Assembly: GCA_018257865.1 (NCBI GenBank)
Contig: JAEUBA010000023.1
Location: 310,001 to 374,000 of the forward strand
DNA from: Stereocaulon alpinum
Taxonomy: Eukaryota; Ascomycota; Lecanoromycetes; Lecanorales; Stereocaulaceae
Direction: 5' to 3'
Length of the DNA: 64,000 nucleotides
Part shown: positions 1 to 11,866 of the stretch, one piece after another
Numbering within the stretch: the first letter of the stretch is position 1
Layout: each line of letters starts with the position of its first letter
Notes under the pieces: generated by a model
Databases searched by the model: none
Told to the model about the DNA's origin: nothing
Seen by the model: only the letters and a program-made list of their open reading frames with translations
Position numbers and translations under genes: made by a program

Positions 1-100
1 CTTGACTACATTATGGCCCGCAAGCCACTCCCTTTCACAATGTTTATACCTCACAACAACAATTGTCTTGTTCGTCTGTTGCAACATATTGCAGTCCAGG

Positions 101-1839
101 ATGAAGTTCTTAGGAAAGAATGGCAGCGAGAGCCCTCCACCTTACCTTGATGATAAGGTCACTGGTGTTGAAGCGGGGCGATTTGAAAACCTAGGCCATG
201 GAGGGCTCCCACCAGACCCAGATGCTGGACTGAGCGAAGCAGAAAAGAAAGCCATTGTATTTACTCTTGTCCAAGGAGCTCTGCATTGCATCGACTAACC
301 CTTACGCAGGACAGGAAGCTCCTCTGGAAGCTCGACCTTCGTCTCATTCCCTGGCTCTGTCTCCTCTACCTCATCAGTTTCCTCGACCGGACGAACATTG
401 GAAACGCCAAACTTGATGGCCTTCAGCAGAGCCTACACATCACCGCCGGCCAATACAATGCCGCTCTCAGCGTCTTCTTCGTCTCTTACTCTCTTTTCGA
501 GCCCTTGACCAATATCCTGCTCAAACGCCTTCGCCCCAGCATCTTCATTCCCGTCATCATGGTCTTGTGGGGCATATGCATGACCACCATGGGCTTGACC
601 CACAACTTCCAAGGATTGATGGCTGCCAGGTTCTTTCTGGGTGTGGCAGAAGCAGGCCTCTTCCCAGGTATCAATTACTACCTATCGTGCTGGTACAAGA
701 GAAGCGAGTTCGGTATCAGGGCAGCCATCTTCTTCTCGGCCGCCGCTGTGTCTGGGTCTTTCGGTGGTCTCCTGGCAGCCGCCATCGGTCAAATGACTGG
801 TGTTGGAGGAAAGAAAGGGTGGGCCTGGATCTTTATCCTCGAAGGCCTGGCGACAGTCATTGTCGGTTTCGCCTCTTTCTGGATGGTCTTCGATTTCCCT
901 GATGAGGCAACATTCCTCTCCGCCGTCGACCGCCAGCGCGTGATCCGTCGCTTGAAAGCTGATCAACAATCCTCAGCTGAGCACGAGACCTTCAAAATGG
1001 AGTATTTCTGGGCTTCCGTGAAGGATTGGAAGACATGGCTGTATGCGCTTATCTACATGGGTGCCGATGGTCCGCTCTATTCATTCTCCCTCTTTCTGCC
1101 TTCGATCATTGCTGGCTTGGGTTACAAATCGACAACGGCTCAGTTGCTCTCTGTTCCTCCATACGCTGCTGCGGCCATCTTGACAATTACAATTGGTTAT
1201 GTGAGTATCTCCTTCTGCTCACGCTACTATGAATATCTTTATCCTCGAATCTACAACACAGCTCCTGTGCTAACCAAGAGAAGATCGCCGATCGCACCCA
1301 ACAACGCGGTCTCTGCAACATCCTCACCTCTCTGCTTGGCATGGTCGGCTTTGCTATGCTCGTTGCCGCCACAAGCCCCGGCATGCGGTACGTCTGCTCC
1401 GTCCCCAGTTTGTCCATGCTGAACACCGAGCAATCACTAAACCAAGAACTACAACAGATACGCCGGCACCTTCCTCGCTGCCCTGGGCATCTATCCCTGC
1501 ATTGCCAACACCGTCGTCTGGGTCTCCAACAACACCGAAGGCGTCTACAAGCGCGGCATAACAATGGGCTTCGTCATCGGCTGGGGTAATCTCAACGGCG
1601 TCGTCAGCAGCAACATCTACCAAGCGAAAACCGGACCAAAGTACCGCACGGGTCACGCCATCGTGTTGGCTTATCTAACAATCTTCCTCTTTGGCGGTAG
1701 TATTTTGATGCGATTCCTGCTCGCGCAAGAGAATAAGAAGCGGCTATCTGGTAAGAGAGACTACTGGGCTGAAGGCAAGAACGAGAAGGAGGTGGAGAAG
1801 ATGGGTGATACGAGGCCCGATTTCATCTATACTATGTAA
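101..1839 (+). CDS. MFS permease, Dal5/allantoate-type anion:cation symporter family
   Basis: Four exons (101-256, 310-1200, 1281-1387, 1458-1839) encode 511 aa. The introns are 53, 80 and 70 bp and keep phase; the first ends with gactaaccc...cag. The N-terminus is a hydrophilic leader of about 60 residues. Then come the first membrane helix and the family hallmark DRTNIGNAKLDGLQ, and roughly 12 hydrophobic segments with the amphipathic loop in the middle. The C-terminal half contains FVIGWGNLNGVVSSNIY, typical of Dal5-like transporters. By family these sit in the plasma membrane and import small organic anions such as allantoate, ureidosuccinate, nicotinate or dipeptides; the substrate here cannot be read from sequence. 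I chose the ATG at 101 because the open frame before it has no ATG. The gene converges with the PNGase A-like gene. Confidence 0.9.
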
Positions 1840-2800
1840 TGGAATGAGATAGATGATGAGGAAGGGTGTGGGTGAGGCTTATGTGCTACGCTTTCTTCTG
1901 AAGATTTTTCTTTGTCTATACATCTTTCTATCTGAACATAAACTTCCCATACACATCTTCATCGGATACCGCACGCTGTTCCTTAAACTCAACATGTCGT
2001 CGAGAATGTATGAAAGGCCTCGGCAAAAGATATCATACCCAACCTCCCCAGAAATCCCACGCTCTCTCTTAATCACCACCATAACTTCCAAAACCAAGAA
2101 GCGCCATGAAACCCATTACCCCAACGGCACAAAACCACGAAATCTCCCCAGAAGAAGGAAAATGCCATGTAAACTGCCCCAGACGCCTTTACAGTACGTT
2201 ACGCACTCTGGGGTGACGGCTTCTGGCTAAAGCTATGGCGTGCTGGGGCTGTATTTCTCTTACTGTACCTGGTTCTGGGAGTTACTGTGTAGGGTAGGGT
2301 AAGGTGATGCCGTTAAATGAAGGCAAGGCGAGGCAAGGCGAGGCGAGGTGGTCGGTAGGGTGGCGTCGTTTTGGCGGAAAGATTTAATGCTGAGAGCTTG
2401 CGGTGTGCGTTTGAGGTGCGGTGGATATTTTGTGCTACGTGTTTGTTTTGAGGGCACATGTAGGTTGAGTAGATGTGTGTACTGTGGATAGTTTTTTTTT
2501 TTTTTTGGGAGCGTGAAGGGGAAGGGGTGAGGGTTGTCGGTTCGGGCGAGTGGAGGTTTTGGAGGGTGGGATTGGTGGTGTTTTTTTTGTATGGTTGGGG
2601 GGGGGTTTTTTTGGAAGGGGCGTGGATTGGCTACGTGCTGCTGAGATGGGGCAGGGGGATACTGGGATGGAATAATGTGTTTTTGGGTTCTTGTGCTTTT
2701 TTACGGACTATTCTGGATGATGGCTCATGTGTGTATTTGAGAGTGATGACTGTACTTCCATTCACTTGGTATGCTGTGAACACTTGTTCAAGTATTGCTA
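1840..2800. other. Intergenic, convergent 3' region with G/T-rich tract
   Basis: There is no credible gene between the permease and the amidase, which end facing each other. From about 2230 to 2720 the + strand is strongly G/T-rich and poor in C. It contains short AGGCGAGGC-type repeats near 2320-2350 and a run of 15 T at 2492-2506. Confidence 0.7.
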
Positions 2801-4835
2801 TTAGGACACAGGTTTCGTGTCACCCGGTCCTCTTCCAAGTAATGACCTGACACTGAACCCCTCAAACGCTGACTGGACTGCAATGCGCTCTGGCTGTGCA
2901 GCAGGCGCTGCAAAAGTCTTGCCTACAATCGTCTGCGTATCTTGCGTCACAGTCGAGTTCACGGCCGTCACGTCCCTGTGATACAATTCCACCGTAATAG
3001 TTGGATCGCTCAGCTCGGCGCCCTTGAAATCGAAATCCTGCGTTGTAGTGCCGAAGCTGTAGGATGCGTTACCTGCGGAGAAGTATGATGCGGTGCCGGT
3101 TTGGGTTGTGGAGAGGAGGGAGCCGCTGAAGGCTGGGAGGGTAGCGGGTAATTGGAGGGTTTGGGGAGCTTGGAGACCTGAGGGGTTGAATGCGCTGGGG
3201 TTTGTGACGTTGAAGTTTTGGATGCCGGAGGGGAAGACTGAGGGGCCAAAGACGTTGTAGTTCAGGCCGTGGGAGAGGGTAGCGTTGATGCTTACCGCGC
3301 CGGAGGAGGCGAGGAAGGAAGAGTTGACTGTTAGAGGGTAGCTGTAGACGTTGGAGTAGCCACTTGACGACGTGTCGGAGCCTGTTGTGTTTTGCGATGT
3401 ATATTGTATGATGCCTTGGGATGTCAAGGAGTTGAGGTTCGAATAGGACAGCTGTTGCGTCCATGTTGCGGGGTGGGAGCCGTTCGATGTCTTCACGGTA
3501 GAGGTTATGGAGATGGAACGGGTAACGGCAGTGTTGTATGTAAGGCTTTGATTTGCGCCTGTAGAGTTGGTTGTAATCGATGATGAGATTTGGATGCTTG
3601 GTGCTGGTGCAGCAACAGCTGGTTCTGAGCCAGTAGTCACAGAACCAGCTTTTCCCAAGAACAAGAAGATTGTCCCAGTCACAACCCAGTACGAGCCCAC
3701 CGTTTCGGAAAGCGCAGCATGACCAGTTCCATCATCGTCTAAGCCTACTATTCGAATTTCGAATGTGTGAGGAGCACCATCACAGAGCAAAGGTAACCAT
3801 GGAGTGACATCAATTTCATGCTGTCGAAGATCAAACGCGTCGATTCCGACAATAGGGCGCCACAGGCCCGGAACAATGCCTCCTGTAAAGATGACAGGAA
3901 ACGGCCAAGAAACGCCAGCCAGCTGTCCGTCAATTAACAGCTGCACTTCACGAAAGGGCCCGTAGCCGTACAAGGTCCCTGTGGTGGACTCGAATGTATT
4001 GACATCAGAGGAGAATACATTCGTGTACCAAAACTCTTCTGCGATCTGTCCACAAGCCGACAGAGATACGACAGCTCTTTCCACGTTCTGAGGTAATGCA
4101 TAGGGCACTGAAGCATTTTGGCTAGGCACTGTGAAGGCACTTCCCATATTAGTTCCTGATTTCTTAGCTGATATAGGCAAGATAGTGTCTGCCGTGGGTC
4201 GAGAGTCTGGGACGGTAAAGAAAGTGGCAGTCAATGTAGTAAAAAAGGGTCCGGTGTATATTTTATTGACCAAGTTTCCAAGATCGAAGATGATCTTCTG
4301 GTCTGTTGCCCACAATGCGTTGTATTGTTCCATCTCCTTAACATACGTCCACACAATGCCGTTTGTTGTGGGCTCGGCGGTCGATGTGCGGAACACCTCA
4401 ACATCTCCAAGATACATCAACCCAAGACGGTCAAACTGGCGACCTTGGGAAGTGACCGTAAAGTTCATTGTAACGCGATTGAAGGTACAGGGAGGAGGTA
4501 TGTAGTCGCCTGGAGTGTTGTCAGTCAACAAAGGTGCCTGGCATCACGAGACACAACCTACCCACGAATGGCGCGCCGTAGCTATTAGCAAACTCATAGC
4601 TCATGAGCTCTTTCGTATAGATGCATCCATATTGGTCACTTGCGCCAGAAGGCGTCAGAACCGGCTCATAGACCTGAAAGTCAACCAAAGGGCTGGCAGC
4701 TGCAGTCTGGCGCTTCCAAATGTTAGGGAGCCAAGATGAGAGTCCGTTCTGCACGAAGAATGTTACAAAGACATACAGGACTAGGGAAGATGGGCTTTTG
4801 CTGAAAAGAGAACGCATGTTGAAAGAAGACTGCAA
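2801..4835 (-). CDS. Peptide-N4-(N-acetyl-beta-glucosaminyl)asparagine amidase A-like protein (PNGase A)
   Basis: Two exons on the minus strand (4562-4835 and 2801-4509) join through a 52-bp intron (4510-4561), giving 660 aa from the first ATG or 654 aa from the ATG at 4817. The N-terminus has one hydrophobic segment (LVLYVFVTFFVQNGL), likely a signal peptide or anchor. It is followed by FQVYEPVLTP, the splice junction at APFVG/DYIPPPCTFNRV, and the PNGase A domain, including LMYLGDVEVFRTSTAEPT. Family members deglycosylate N-glycopeptides in the secretory pathway or outside the cell. The C-terminal third (about residues 380-600) is Ser/Thr/Asn-rich with many N-x-S/T sites. The catalytic residues of this family are not firmly known to me, so activity is inferred. 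Confidence 0.9.
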
Positions 4836-5882
4836 AGGTTCTCAGCAGTGTGGCCGTCAGAGTCGCCCTTCTGAAGTGGCAACGTACTCAGGCATGGAAA
4901 TGTGAGACGAGACATCTTAGAGAGGTTCGCCTCTTTCCACAGCAAGAATATGTCAAGAGGTGACCACATGCTGAATGACGCCGGCGATTGGACAGAAGAG
5001 GCAGTTGGGAACCCAAGAAGCGCTCGTGTTAAATGCCCAGAACTAATGAATTGGGTATTCCGAGCGCCAAGACACCATCACCCTGTCGCTATGCTAGCCA
5101 TGGACTTGACCAGCAAGTCATGCGGAGTTTCGAGTAGAGGTATAAAGACGCCGCAGGACGATGAATCAGTATGGACCTCTTTTTGTTGTTTCATTTGAAA
5201 TAAGTTAGAGGATAGCGTCATCGCCGAATGATTGCGCCAAGTCTCGAGTTCAAGCCAATTTCTCGATCTGGACTGTCAATTTATACAAGCATTGCCAAGG
5301 CCAAGTAAACGAGAGACTAATGAACACACTGGTGTGAAAAGGGGTACGTACTCCAAACTCTAGAGCGGAGCCTCGAAGTTTCTGGTGTTATTTTCCCTAT
5401 GATTCAGGAACGCCATTGATGATTGACTTGGTTGCCTGCTAGTTGACACTAAATATATCATGTAACTCGGCGGAGTCGCATATGCTGATGAGACGGTATA
5501 CGTGCGAGTTTCGGCGTCATATAGGCGGCGTGCATGCTCGTGCATAACACCGCCATGTTTCGATAAAACTCGCTGTGCAACTCGACCCGAAGCATGGACG
5601 TTCTGCTGTGAAATTCAATATCCGATCATGTCTATTCCAGGGTGAAGCCTCAACCCTAAAACAGTAAGGTGGTTCAGCTCCAACATGCAAAGCCACGAGG
5701 GACTACCTTACCTTATCGATCCCGTAATTCTTACATACAAAGCATTCATCCTCCCTCACGTCAGATCCTTTATCTTTATCACTCTGGATCAAACGTGTCT
5801 TCTTCTTTGCAATCTCAATTCTTGTTCATGTTGTTCGTATATGTCTGCCTGTGACACTCTCTTGTCCTGATCTGAAGGAAAC
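4836..5882. promoter_or_regulatory. Divergent intergenic region (PNGase A- / GT25+)
   Basis: This 1 kb between two head-to-head genes has no supported ORF. It must hold both promoters, but I see no unambiguous TATA or operator sequence. Confidence 0.4.
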
Positions 5883-7172
5883 ATGCAGAATATGAATGCG
5901 CAAACACAAAAAGTCTTAATATTTCTCTGCATTGTTGTCTTCATCGCTTCGTGGTCCAAATTCTTGCGTGAGAGTCTACCCTCTCAGCAACACGAAGAGC
6001 CCCAAGCTCGAGACCACTCTATTTACAATCGCACACTCGGCGTAAGCGTGATACTTTTCGCTTTGCAGCGGCACTTCGCGCTAACAAGAACAGTTTCAAG
6101 AAGTCTTCGCCCTAGCTCTCCCCGACCGACTAGACCGAGTCCAACCCCTTCTTAAAGCCGCCAATGCAACAAACATCACCGTTACAGTCCTGGACGCTGT
6201 AAGAGACAAGCAAATATCTAAGGATGCGTGGCCGAAGGGGTGGGCAGCAAACCGTGAGCCCAAACCGGGCGAGTTAGGCTGCCTCATCTCGCACGTCCGA
6301 ACCTGGAAGAAGTGAGGCTCCCAAACCCAATGCTCCAATTCTTCCAGCTGACCATCGAAAGGATGGCCCATGAAAGAATCGCCTCAGCCGTCATAATGGA
6401 AAGTGACGCAGACTGGGACATGCGAATAAAGGATATCATGACGCGCGTCAGCGACGGGGCCAGATCCATCGTCGACTGGCCGTTTGACAGAACCCGAGAA
6501 CTGACCGGCCGACTCCCCAGCTCCTCCTCCCCCTACGGCGACAACTGGGACATCATCTGGATCGGCCACTGCGGCTCCACAACCTGCGGCAGTGGCATGT
6601 GCGGCGACGGCCGTATATACCGCGCCAACGACACCGCCGCACCCGACCGTGACCATGAATATACCTTCGGTTCAGGGCCAATGGACGAGCAAAAGCGGCC
6701 TGGAACGAGAATGACGTACCAAGTGCGGGGAGGGGTGTGCTCGACCGCGTATGCCATCAGCTACAGCGGCGCTGTCAAGTTGATCGAGGGTTTCAAGGAG
6801 AATGGCGACAACATTGACCTTGCCCTAGCCCGGCTCTGTGACCAGAGACGTGATCTGATTTGCGTGGGCGTTTGGCCACAGGTCATCACAGCAGCAGCAT
6901 CAAAGTCAAACATCGAGCATCCAGATGGCGAAGTAGCGCCCAATTCGGCGGAAGACGATCAGGTACATCCAGGTCCAGCATTGCAATACAGTGCAAGAGT
7001 GAATGCAGAGAAAGCGATCCAGGGGCTTGGACAGGAACAATGGACGGCAGAATGGGATGGGACGTGGGTCTTGAAGAACCAGGAATGGACTCATATCAGC
7101 TTTGAGGAGGCGAAGGCAATTGAGGAGGTGGAGCAATGGGAAAAGATGAATGAGACGCTGTCTGCGAGGTGA
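5883..7172 (+). CDS. Glycosyltransferase family 25 (LPS-type galactosyltransferase fold)
   Basis: Three exons (5883-6041, 6094-6311, 6362-7172) encode 395 aa; introns are 52 and 50 bp. The third exon was placed at 6362 rather than after the nearer AG at 6347, because only 6362 keeps the frame and joins RTWKK to MAHERIASAVIMESDADWD. The protein has a short cytosolic tail, a type II signal anchor (VLIFLCIVVFIASW, residues 11-24), and a lumenal GT25 domain. That domain includes NRTLGFQEVFALALPDRLDR near the start, GELGCLISHVRTWKK, and the DAD metal-binding motif within ESDADWD. A second part has TAYAISYSGAVKLIEGF, typical of GT25. By family it is a Golgi/ER glycosyltransferase using a UDP-sugar; the acceptor is unknown. 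An alternative start is the ATG at 5892. Confidence 0.88.
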
Positions 7173-8368
7173 ACGGCACGACGGACCTTTTGGCTCGCTT
7201 TTTGTTCCCATCTGGGATACAAAACGGCTGGCATCCTAAGCCTTACATGTAAGTCGGACAGCCTAGCCTTTCAACGCCATTAGACTCACACTGGAGCTGA
7301 CACACTGCAGGCCACTGGTGTAGCCTGATCTAGCCAGAGCTGCATCCCTCCTCCGCACCGAGCATACCAGCGCCCATCCAGATGATGCTAGCCGATCTGG
7401 AACGAGGCAGAAAATTCATCTCCAGAAAGATATCCAAGGCTGCAGATATATGAAATACTTGCTGAGGTTGCACATATTGCTACAGATATACGGGGTGGAA
7501 AGGGGTATTGCAAGGTCATGGAGGCTCTACATTCAACACGCCAGGTTGGAAGGCATTCTTCTAACGTCCAGGACAGCTATTAGGACGCTGTGAGCGACTC
7601 CATATCAGTTGTGACGGGATCGCTTCTACGGATCGGATTGTTCTATAAGCTCGTGCTACCGCTCGTGTATTTATACATGCTCGTCTCTTCATGCTCTATC
7701 CAATGACTAGTCGCTAGCTCAACTTCAGCGGAAGCTCTGCCAGTACCCAAATGCTGCATGATCAGATGAACACAAACGCCTAGGCCACACACCCTCCTCA
7801 ACACCTCTACCTAGTTCAAGGGGGTTTGTGCCGAGATTTTTCGAATCCTTTGCCATCTCGGTGCAGACTCTTGAAAACACCATTCTCTACTTGATTGACG
7901 TCGAAGACTCACTTGCCTCCTTGGGAACGGGGTCCGAGGAGGGGTTCTGAGGCGATCGCGCGATGAAGGTGGAGGGATATTGAGTGGATGGGAGGGTGGA
8001 GAGATGGGTTGGTATGAAGGGGGAGGGGGGATGGAGATTGATCTTGCAGGAGGGATGGAGATGGGTTTGGGTGTCCTGTGGTACATGGGTTTGTGTTTCG
8101 AGGATGCTTTCGAGCTCAGGGGAGTTTTGGACCAGTCGCTGTGCAGCCGGAGTTGAGCGAAGCATGAGCCATTCCGCGTTCCGATCATGTAGACAATGTA
8201 GGTGAAAAGGTGTAGCTTAGACATGAAGACGATAGAATACCTATGCTTTGCACATGACATTGCTTTCTCTATGAACTATAATTCTTTTCCAAGATTTGCC
8301 CTGTAACGCCAATCCAAATGCAATGGGTATCCGCAATATATGCAAATGACAATCAAAAACCCCATCTA
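7173..8368. other. Intergenic, convergent 3' region
   Basis: I find no supported gene here. From about 7960 to 8110 the + strand is a G-rich, C-poor tract (GGAGGG/GATGGG-type). The Pro/Ser-rich ORF on the opposite strand is the translation of that low-complexity DNA and was rejected. Confidence 0.6.
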
Positions 8369-9089
8369 TCAACCTCCTCTTGTTGGCCTGTAAGTCAACA
8401 AATCAGCAAGAGCAGTAATGCGGCGTCCGCAATCTTACCCCGACTTCTCGACTTGTAGATCTATTCTATCTGTATTCTGTGCCGTTGTTTTCTCCTCTTT
8501 CTTGTCATCTTCATCCACGCATCCGCAATCGTAGAAGTCTCCGATATTCGAGCAGTCGAAGAGTTCCTTGTTGAGTGATTTGTTGACCTCGTTATGCACA
8601 TGGCAGGCCCAGGCTGCGGCATTGGAGCGGGTTGAGACTTGAGGAGGGTATTTGTTGAGGATTTGGCGAAAGTGGCCTGCACATTCGCCACTATGATGCA
8701 GTCAGAACACATCTCTAAGAGAATAGGGTCCTGAAACAAACTTACCATGGGTATAAGCGGGCAAAGAGATGTATGTAAGAGAACAGCGCCGTCTGCTCGT
8801 CCTGCGTAGGCTTGTCCGGAAATTTGGCCATCGTAGTATGAAACAGCCTCCACGCAGCTCTTCCAAGCTCAGCCTTTACTGTTGCATTCTCAATCTTCCC
8901 CATTATGGCATCGCCCTTCAAGACATCCTCGTTTACGCTGACTTGGTGGAAGGGGACCGCGCTGAACTTCGAGTCTGCGTTCCGTGGCGACGAGAGGGCC
9001 CAGCTCATCACTGAAACAAAGGCGATTGCAGCCATTAGGAGCATGAGGAAGCGCCGATTGGCCATGGCACCTGGTCCTGGGGGAGGCAT
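8369..9089 (-). CDS. ERV2: Erv2-like FAD-linked sulfhydryl oxidase (ER lumen)
   Basis: Three minus-strand exons (8746-9089, 8439-8690, 8369-8387) give 204 aa, close to yeast Erv2 in size. After an N-terminal anchor (FLMLLMAAIAFVSVMSWAL) comes the Erv/ALR domain: LGRAAWRLFHTTMAKFPDKP, then FSYIHLFARLYPCGECAGHF with the active-site CxxC split by the first intron (TG/T within the first Cys). The FAD-binding part follows, with WACHVHNEVNKSLNKELFDC. Erv2 enzymes pass electrons from protein disulfide isomerase to O2. The last exon is only 19 nt. Without it the frame stops four residues earlier at TAA, but that TAA lies in a GTAAGA donor, and a TTACAG acceptor 50 bp on gives the ending GPTRGG. I recall similar TRGG ends in fungal homologues, so I favour the spliced form. 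Confidence 0.87.
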
Positions 9090-9519
9090 CGTGGTTTCAG
9101 GTGCTTTCAGAGCACTTGCACGTCGGGCAGGACCAGAGGCGGGGTTTTAGACCGGATTAGGGCAGTCCGTGGACTGTAGGAGGGTGGTCATGCATCGCCG
9201 ATAATGCCTTCCAAATGGCTCAGTGTTTCATAACAGACCCATAGCAAGGTCTGCGCAAACATGCGACAGTGACACGTACTACAGTAAAGATTGTATGCCA
9301 AACAAAAATGGTCGAGGCGCTATGCGCTCATGCTTAACTTGTTATGCACGCTTATGCAGGTGACCGCGATTACAGCCGATCTCGCACGAGCTCATTTGTA
9401 AGACGGAAAACAAAAGAGTCATTTGCACAAGGCACCATTCCTCCATATCATAGCCTCATACTACAAGTCCCAGAAGTCCCACACGTTTCTGTTCTATTGG
9501 CCCCGTCAACATACCCACA
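9090..9519. promoter_or_regulatory. Divergent intergenic region (Erv2-like- / aminotransferase+)
   Basis: These 430 bp lie between two head-to-head genes and have no ORF worth calling. The region must contain both start regions; no specific element is recognisable. Confidence 0.4.
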
Positions 9520-10754
9520 ATGCCTTTCCCACCACCTCCAGTAAACACCATTGGTACCTGCCTGCATGCATGTTGATTTCGAAGTAACTAACCGCTCGCA
9601 GACTGGGATGACATTGGTTTCCGATTCCGCGAAGGTATGTACCGAGCGGCCATATGCATATGCGGCCTTGACTAACTTCCTGTACAGTTAATGGCCACAT
9701 CGAATCCCACTACAGCGTCAAGACCGGTCAATGGACGGAACCCGAATTTATCAAAGACCCCTACCTCCGCATACATGGTATGGCACCGGGCTTGAACTAT
9801 GGGCAACAAGCATTTGAAGGTATCAAGGCTTTCCGAACACCTGACAACCAGATCGCCATCTTCCGACCTACACAAAATGCACACCGCATGGCACATTCTT
9901 GCGGCTTCGTCTCAATACCTCCAATACCACAAGACATTTTTCTTAAGTGCTGTCGCCTAGCCGTTGCCCTCAATGCCGAATTTGTCCCACCGCATGAGAC
10001 TGGAGCTTCCATGTACCTCCGGCCAATGGCCTTTGGAAGCTGTGCTCAGCTCGGACTCAACCCTCCAGAAGAATACACCTTCTGCGTCTACGTCTTGCCA
10101 GTCGGCGTCTACCATGGTGTCCATCCCGTGGACGCTTTAATATTAGAAGACTTTGACCGCGCCGCTCCTGAGGGGACTGGCAACGCAAAGCTAGGAGGAA
10201 ACTATGCGCCAGTACTCAGACACAGCGAGAAAGCGAAGAACGAAGGGTTCGGGATCACGTTGCATCTGGACAGCAAGACTAGAACGGAGATCGATGAGTT
10301 CTCAACATCGGGGTTTATTGGGGTCAAGCAAGAGGGGGATAGCTACACTCTGGCTGTGCCGGACAGCAGAAATGTGATCAAGAGCGTAACATCTGACAGC
10401 GTCTGCGAGATTGCCAGATCTCTTGGATGGAAAGTCGATTGCAGATCGATCAAATATGAAGAATTACCTTCCTTTACGGAAGTTATGGCTGCCGGCACAG
10501 CAGCGGCACTTGTACCCATCAAGTCCATAACAATGAGATCTAGGAACGACAAAGTTCTCTACCAAGGCGGAAGTGACGAGCCCGGACCAGCATGCATCAA
10601 GCTATTAACTACACTAAAGGGCATACAGCAGGGCAAAATAAAGGACACATTTGGATGGCTGGACTACGTCAAGGAAGCCAAAGGTTTCGAGGAGCAGCCA
10701 GTGACGAACGGTGTCCATATCAGTATGAATGGTAACGTAGATAAACTGCCTTAA
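9520..10754 (+). CDS. Branched-chain-amino-acid aminotransferase (PLP fold type IV)
   Basis: Three exons (9520-9553, 9602-9634, 9688-10754) encode 377 aa. The two short first exons spell MPFPPPPVNTIDWDDIGFR and lead in frame into VNGHIESHYSVKTGQW. Class IV aminotransferase landmarks are present: YGQQAFEGIKAFR, MYLRPMAFGS, and EGTGNAKLGGNYAP with the presumed PLP-binding Lys190. FSTSGFIGV, SVTSDSVCEIARSLGW and EVMAAGTAAALVPI follow. It would transfer amino groups between Leu/Ile/Val and 2-oxoglutarate. There is no obvious mitochondrial presequence, so a cytosolic form is likely. Such genes also occur in secondary-metabolite clusters, and an O-methyltransferase lies 2 kb away, but no core synthase is nearby. 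Confidence 0.92.
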
Positions 10755-11287
10755 CAAATCAAGCGGTGCTTCAACGTGCCGTTACAGCTTTTACGCAGGT
10801 CCTTATTATATTATCCTGGGCAAAGCTTGGTATTGGTCACGCACAATACCCTTGTCCTTGTTGTCTGACACTGTCTCACTTTGTTCTTCTTCTCAACTCG
10901 CAATCATCTGTTGTCTCTCTTTCTCTGTATTGCGATAACTTGCTCCCATTACTGCGTCATTGTTCAATTTTCCCAGCTTGCGGAAATGATGTCTGCCAAT
11001 TAGGGTTACACAAAATGTGCTCAATTGGCATCGACACTCCCATTTCACATGTTCTGCTTCCATCAATGGTTATTGGTGCGAAATATCTCGTCAAACTCAT
11101 CATCGTGCAATCTTTCCATCTTGCATTCATACACCCTCACGACTCCCACTCATAGTCATAAGACCTTCCATAGAGCGTCTGCTCCGTCTCAAACAGATCC
11201 CTGTTGATCCCACTCACCATACGAGAGTCCATACACATCCGAAACACCCCAAAGACACTGTCAACCCAAGCAAAGACATCTTCAACG
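10755..11287. other. Intergenic
   Basis: This is the 3' region of the aminotransferase and the 5' region of the next gene. There is a pyrimidine-rich stretch around 10850-10930. No ORF or RNA gene is supported. Confidence 0.5.
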
Positions 11288-11866
11288 ATGACTACAACCG
11301 AATCCCAACACTTCGCCAACGCTACAACCACAATACCGATCAAGAGTCCTGAAAGTCACACTTCCAACTCCATCTTAGCCATCTCTGACCGAAGGATGGG
11401 ACGTCAAACATTCATCGTCCAGCATTTCGACCCTCACAAAGCTGACAAAGCTTACGAAGAATTGGACTTACAGCGCCATATCTTCTCGCGAAACTCGATC
11501 CACGACCTCAACGTCACTACCCTCAAAGCCCGCCTCGACGACCTTGTCAAAGCAGTGGCTAAGGAAACCATATCCAACCTATGTCCCGATCTCCCCGGGG
11601 ACTCTAATCATAGCAAAGACCACAACAAGAAAAGCAAAACCTCATCCCCCTCCCCCCGTTCAACCCCCAAGACCACAACAACAACAACCACACCCATCAC
11701 ATCAACCCACTCAATGCACCAAGAACCTCGCAACGATCCCGACGCTACTCCTACAAACGGACCAGTACCTCCTAAGCCACTGAAGGAGTACCCTCCATAC
11801 ATCTTCATACCCGACACGCAACGGCGCGCAGCTGAGCCCGCATACTTCCAAGGCAGCATACCGTGA
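11288..11866 (+). CDS. Hypothetical low-complexity protein
   Basis: An uninterrupted frame from the ATG at 11288 gives 192 aa. I do not recognise a family. The N-terminal half looks like real coding sequence, with a charged region around residues 35-100 (QTFIVQHFDPHKADKAYEEL, then LKARLDDLVKAVAKETISNL, which would form an amphipathic helix). The second half is a Ser/Pro/Thr/Lys-rich linker with a Thr run and a tail PKPLKEYPPYIFIPD. After the TGA, another frame continues with a Lys/Arg-rich stretch (YRDTYSLDKRRERKLKIMM) to 11961. A missed intron or a frameshift may therefore extend or alter the C-terminus, although I found no clean donor/acceptor pair. Confidence 0.5.
   Translation: MTTTESQHFANATTTIPIKSPESHTSNSILAISDRRMGRQTFIVQHFDPHKADKAYEELDLQRHIFSRNSIHDLNVTTLKARLDDLVKAVAKETISNLCPDLPGDSNHSKDHNKKSKTSSPSPRSTPKTTTTTTTPITSTHSMHQEPRNDPDATPTNGPVPPKPLKEYPPYIFIPDTQRRAAEPAYFQGSIP

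Noticed and set aside
2473..2850. 125-codon plus ORF rich in Gly, Trp and Val
   Set aside because: Low-complexity G/T-rich DNA that runs into the 3' end of the PNGase A-like gene.
7811..8260. 149-codon minus-strand ORF rich in Pro and Ser
   Set aside because: Opposite strand of a G-rich low-complexity tract; no domain, and the gap is a convergent 3' region.
11544..11783. 79-codon plus ORF inside the hypothetical gene
   Set aside because: Frame-shifted shadow over a Pro/Thr-rich segment.
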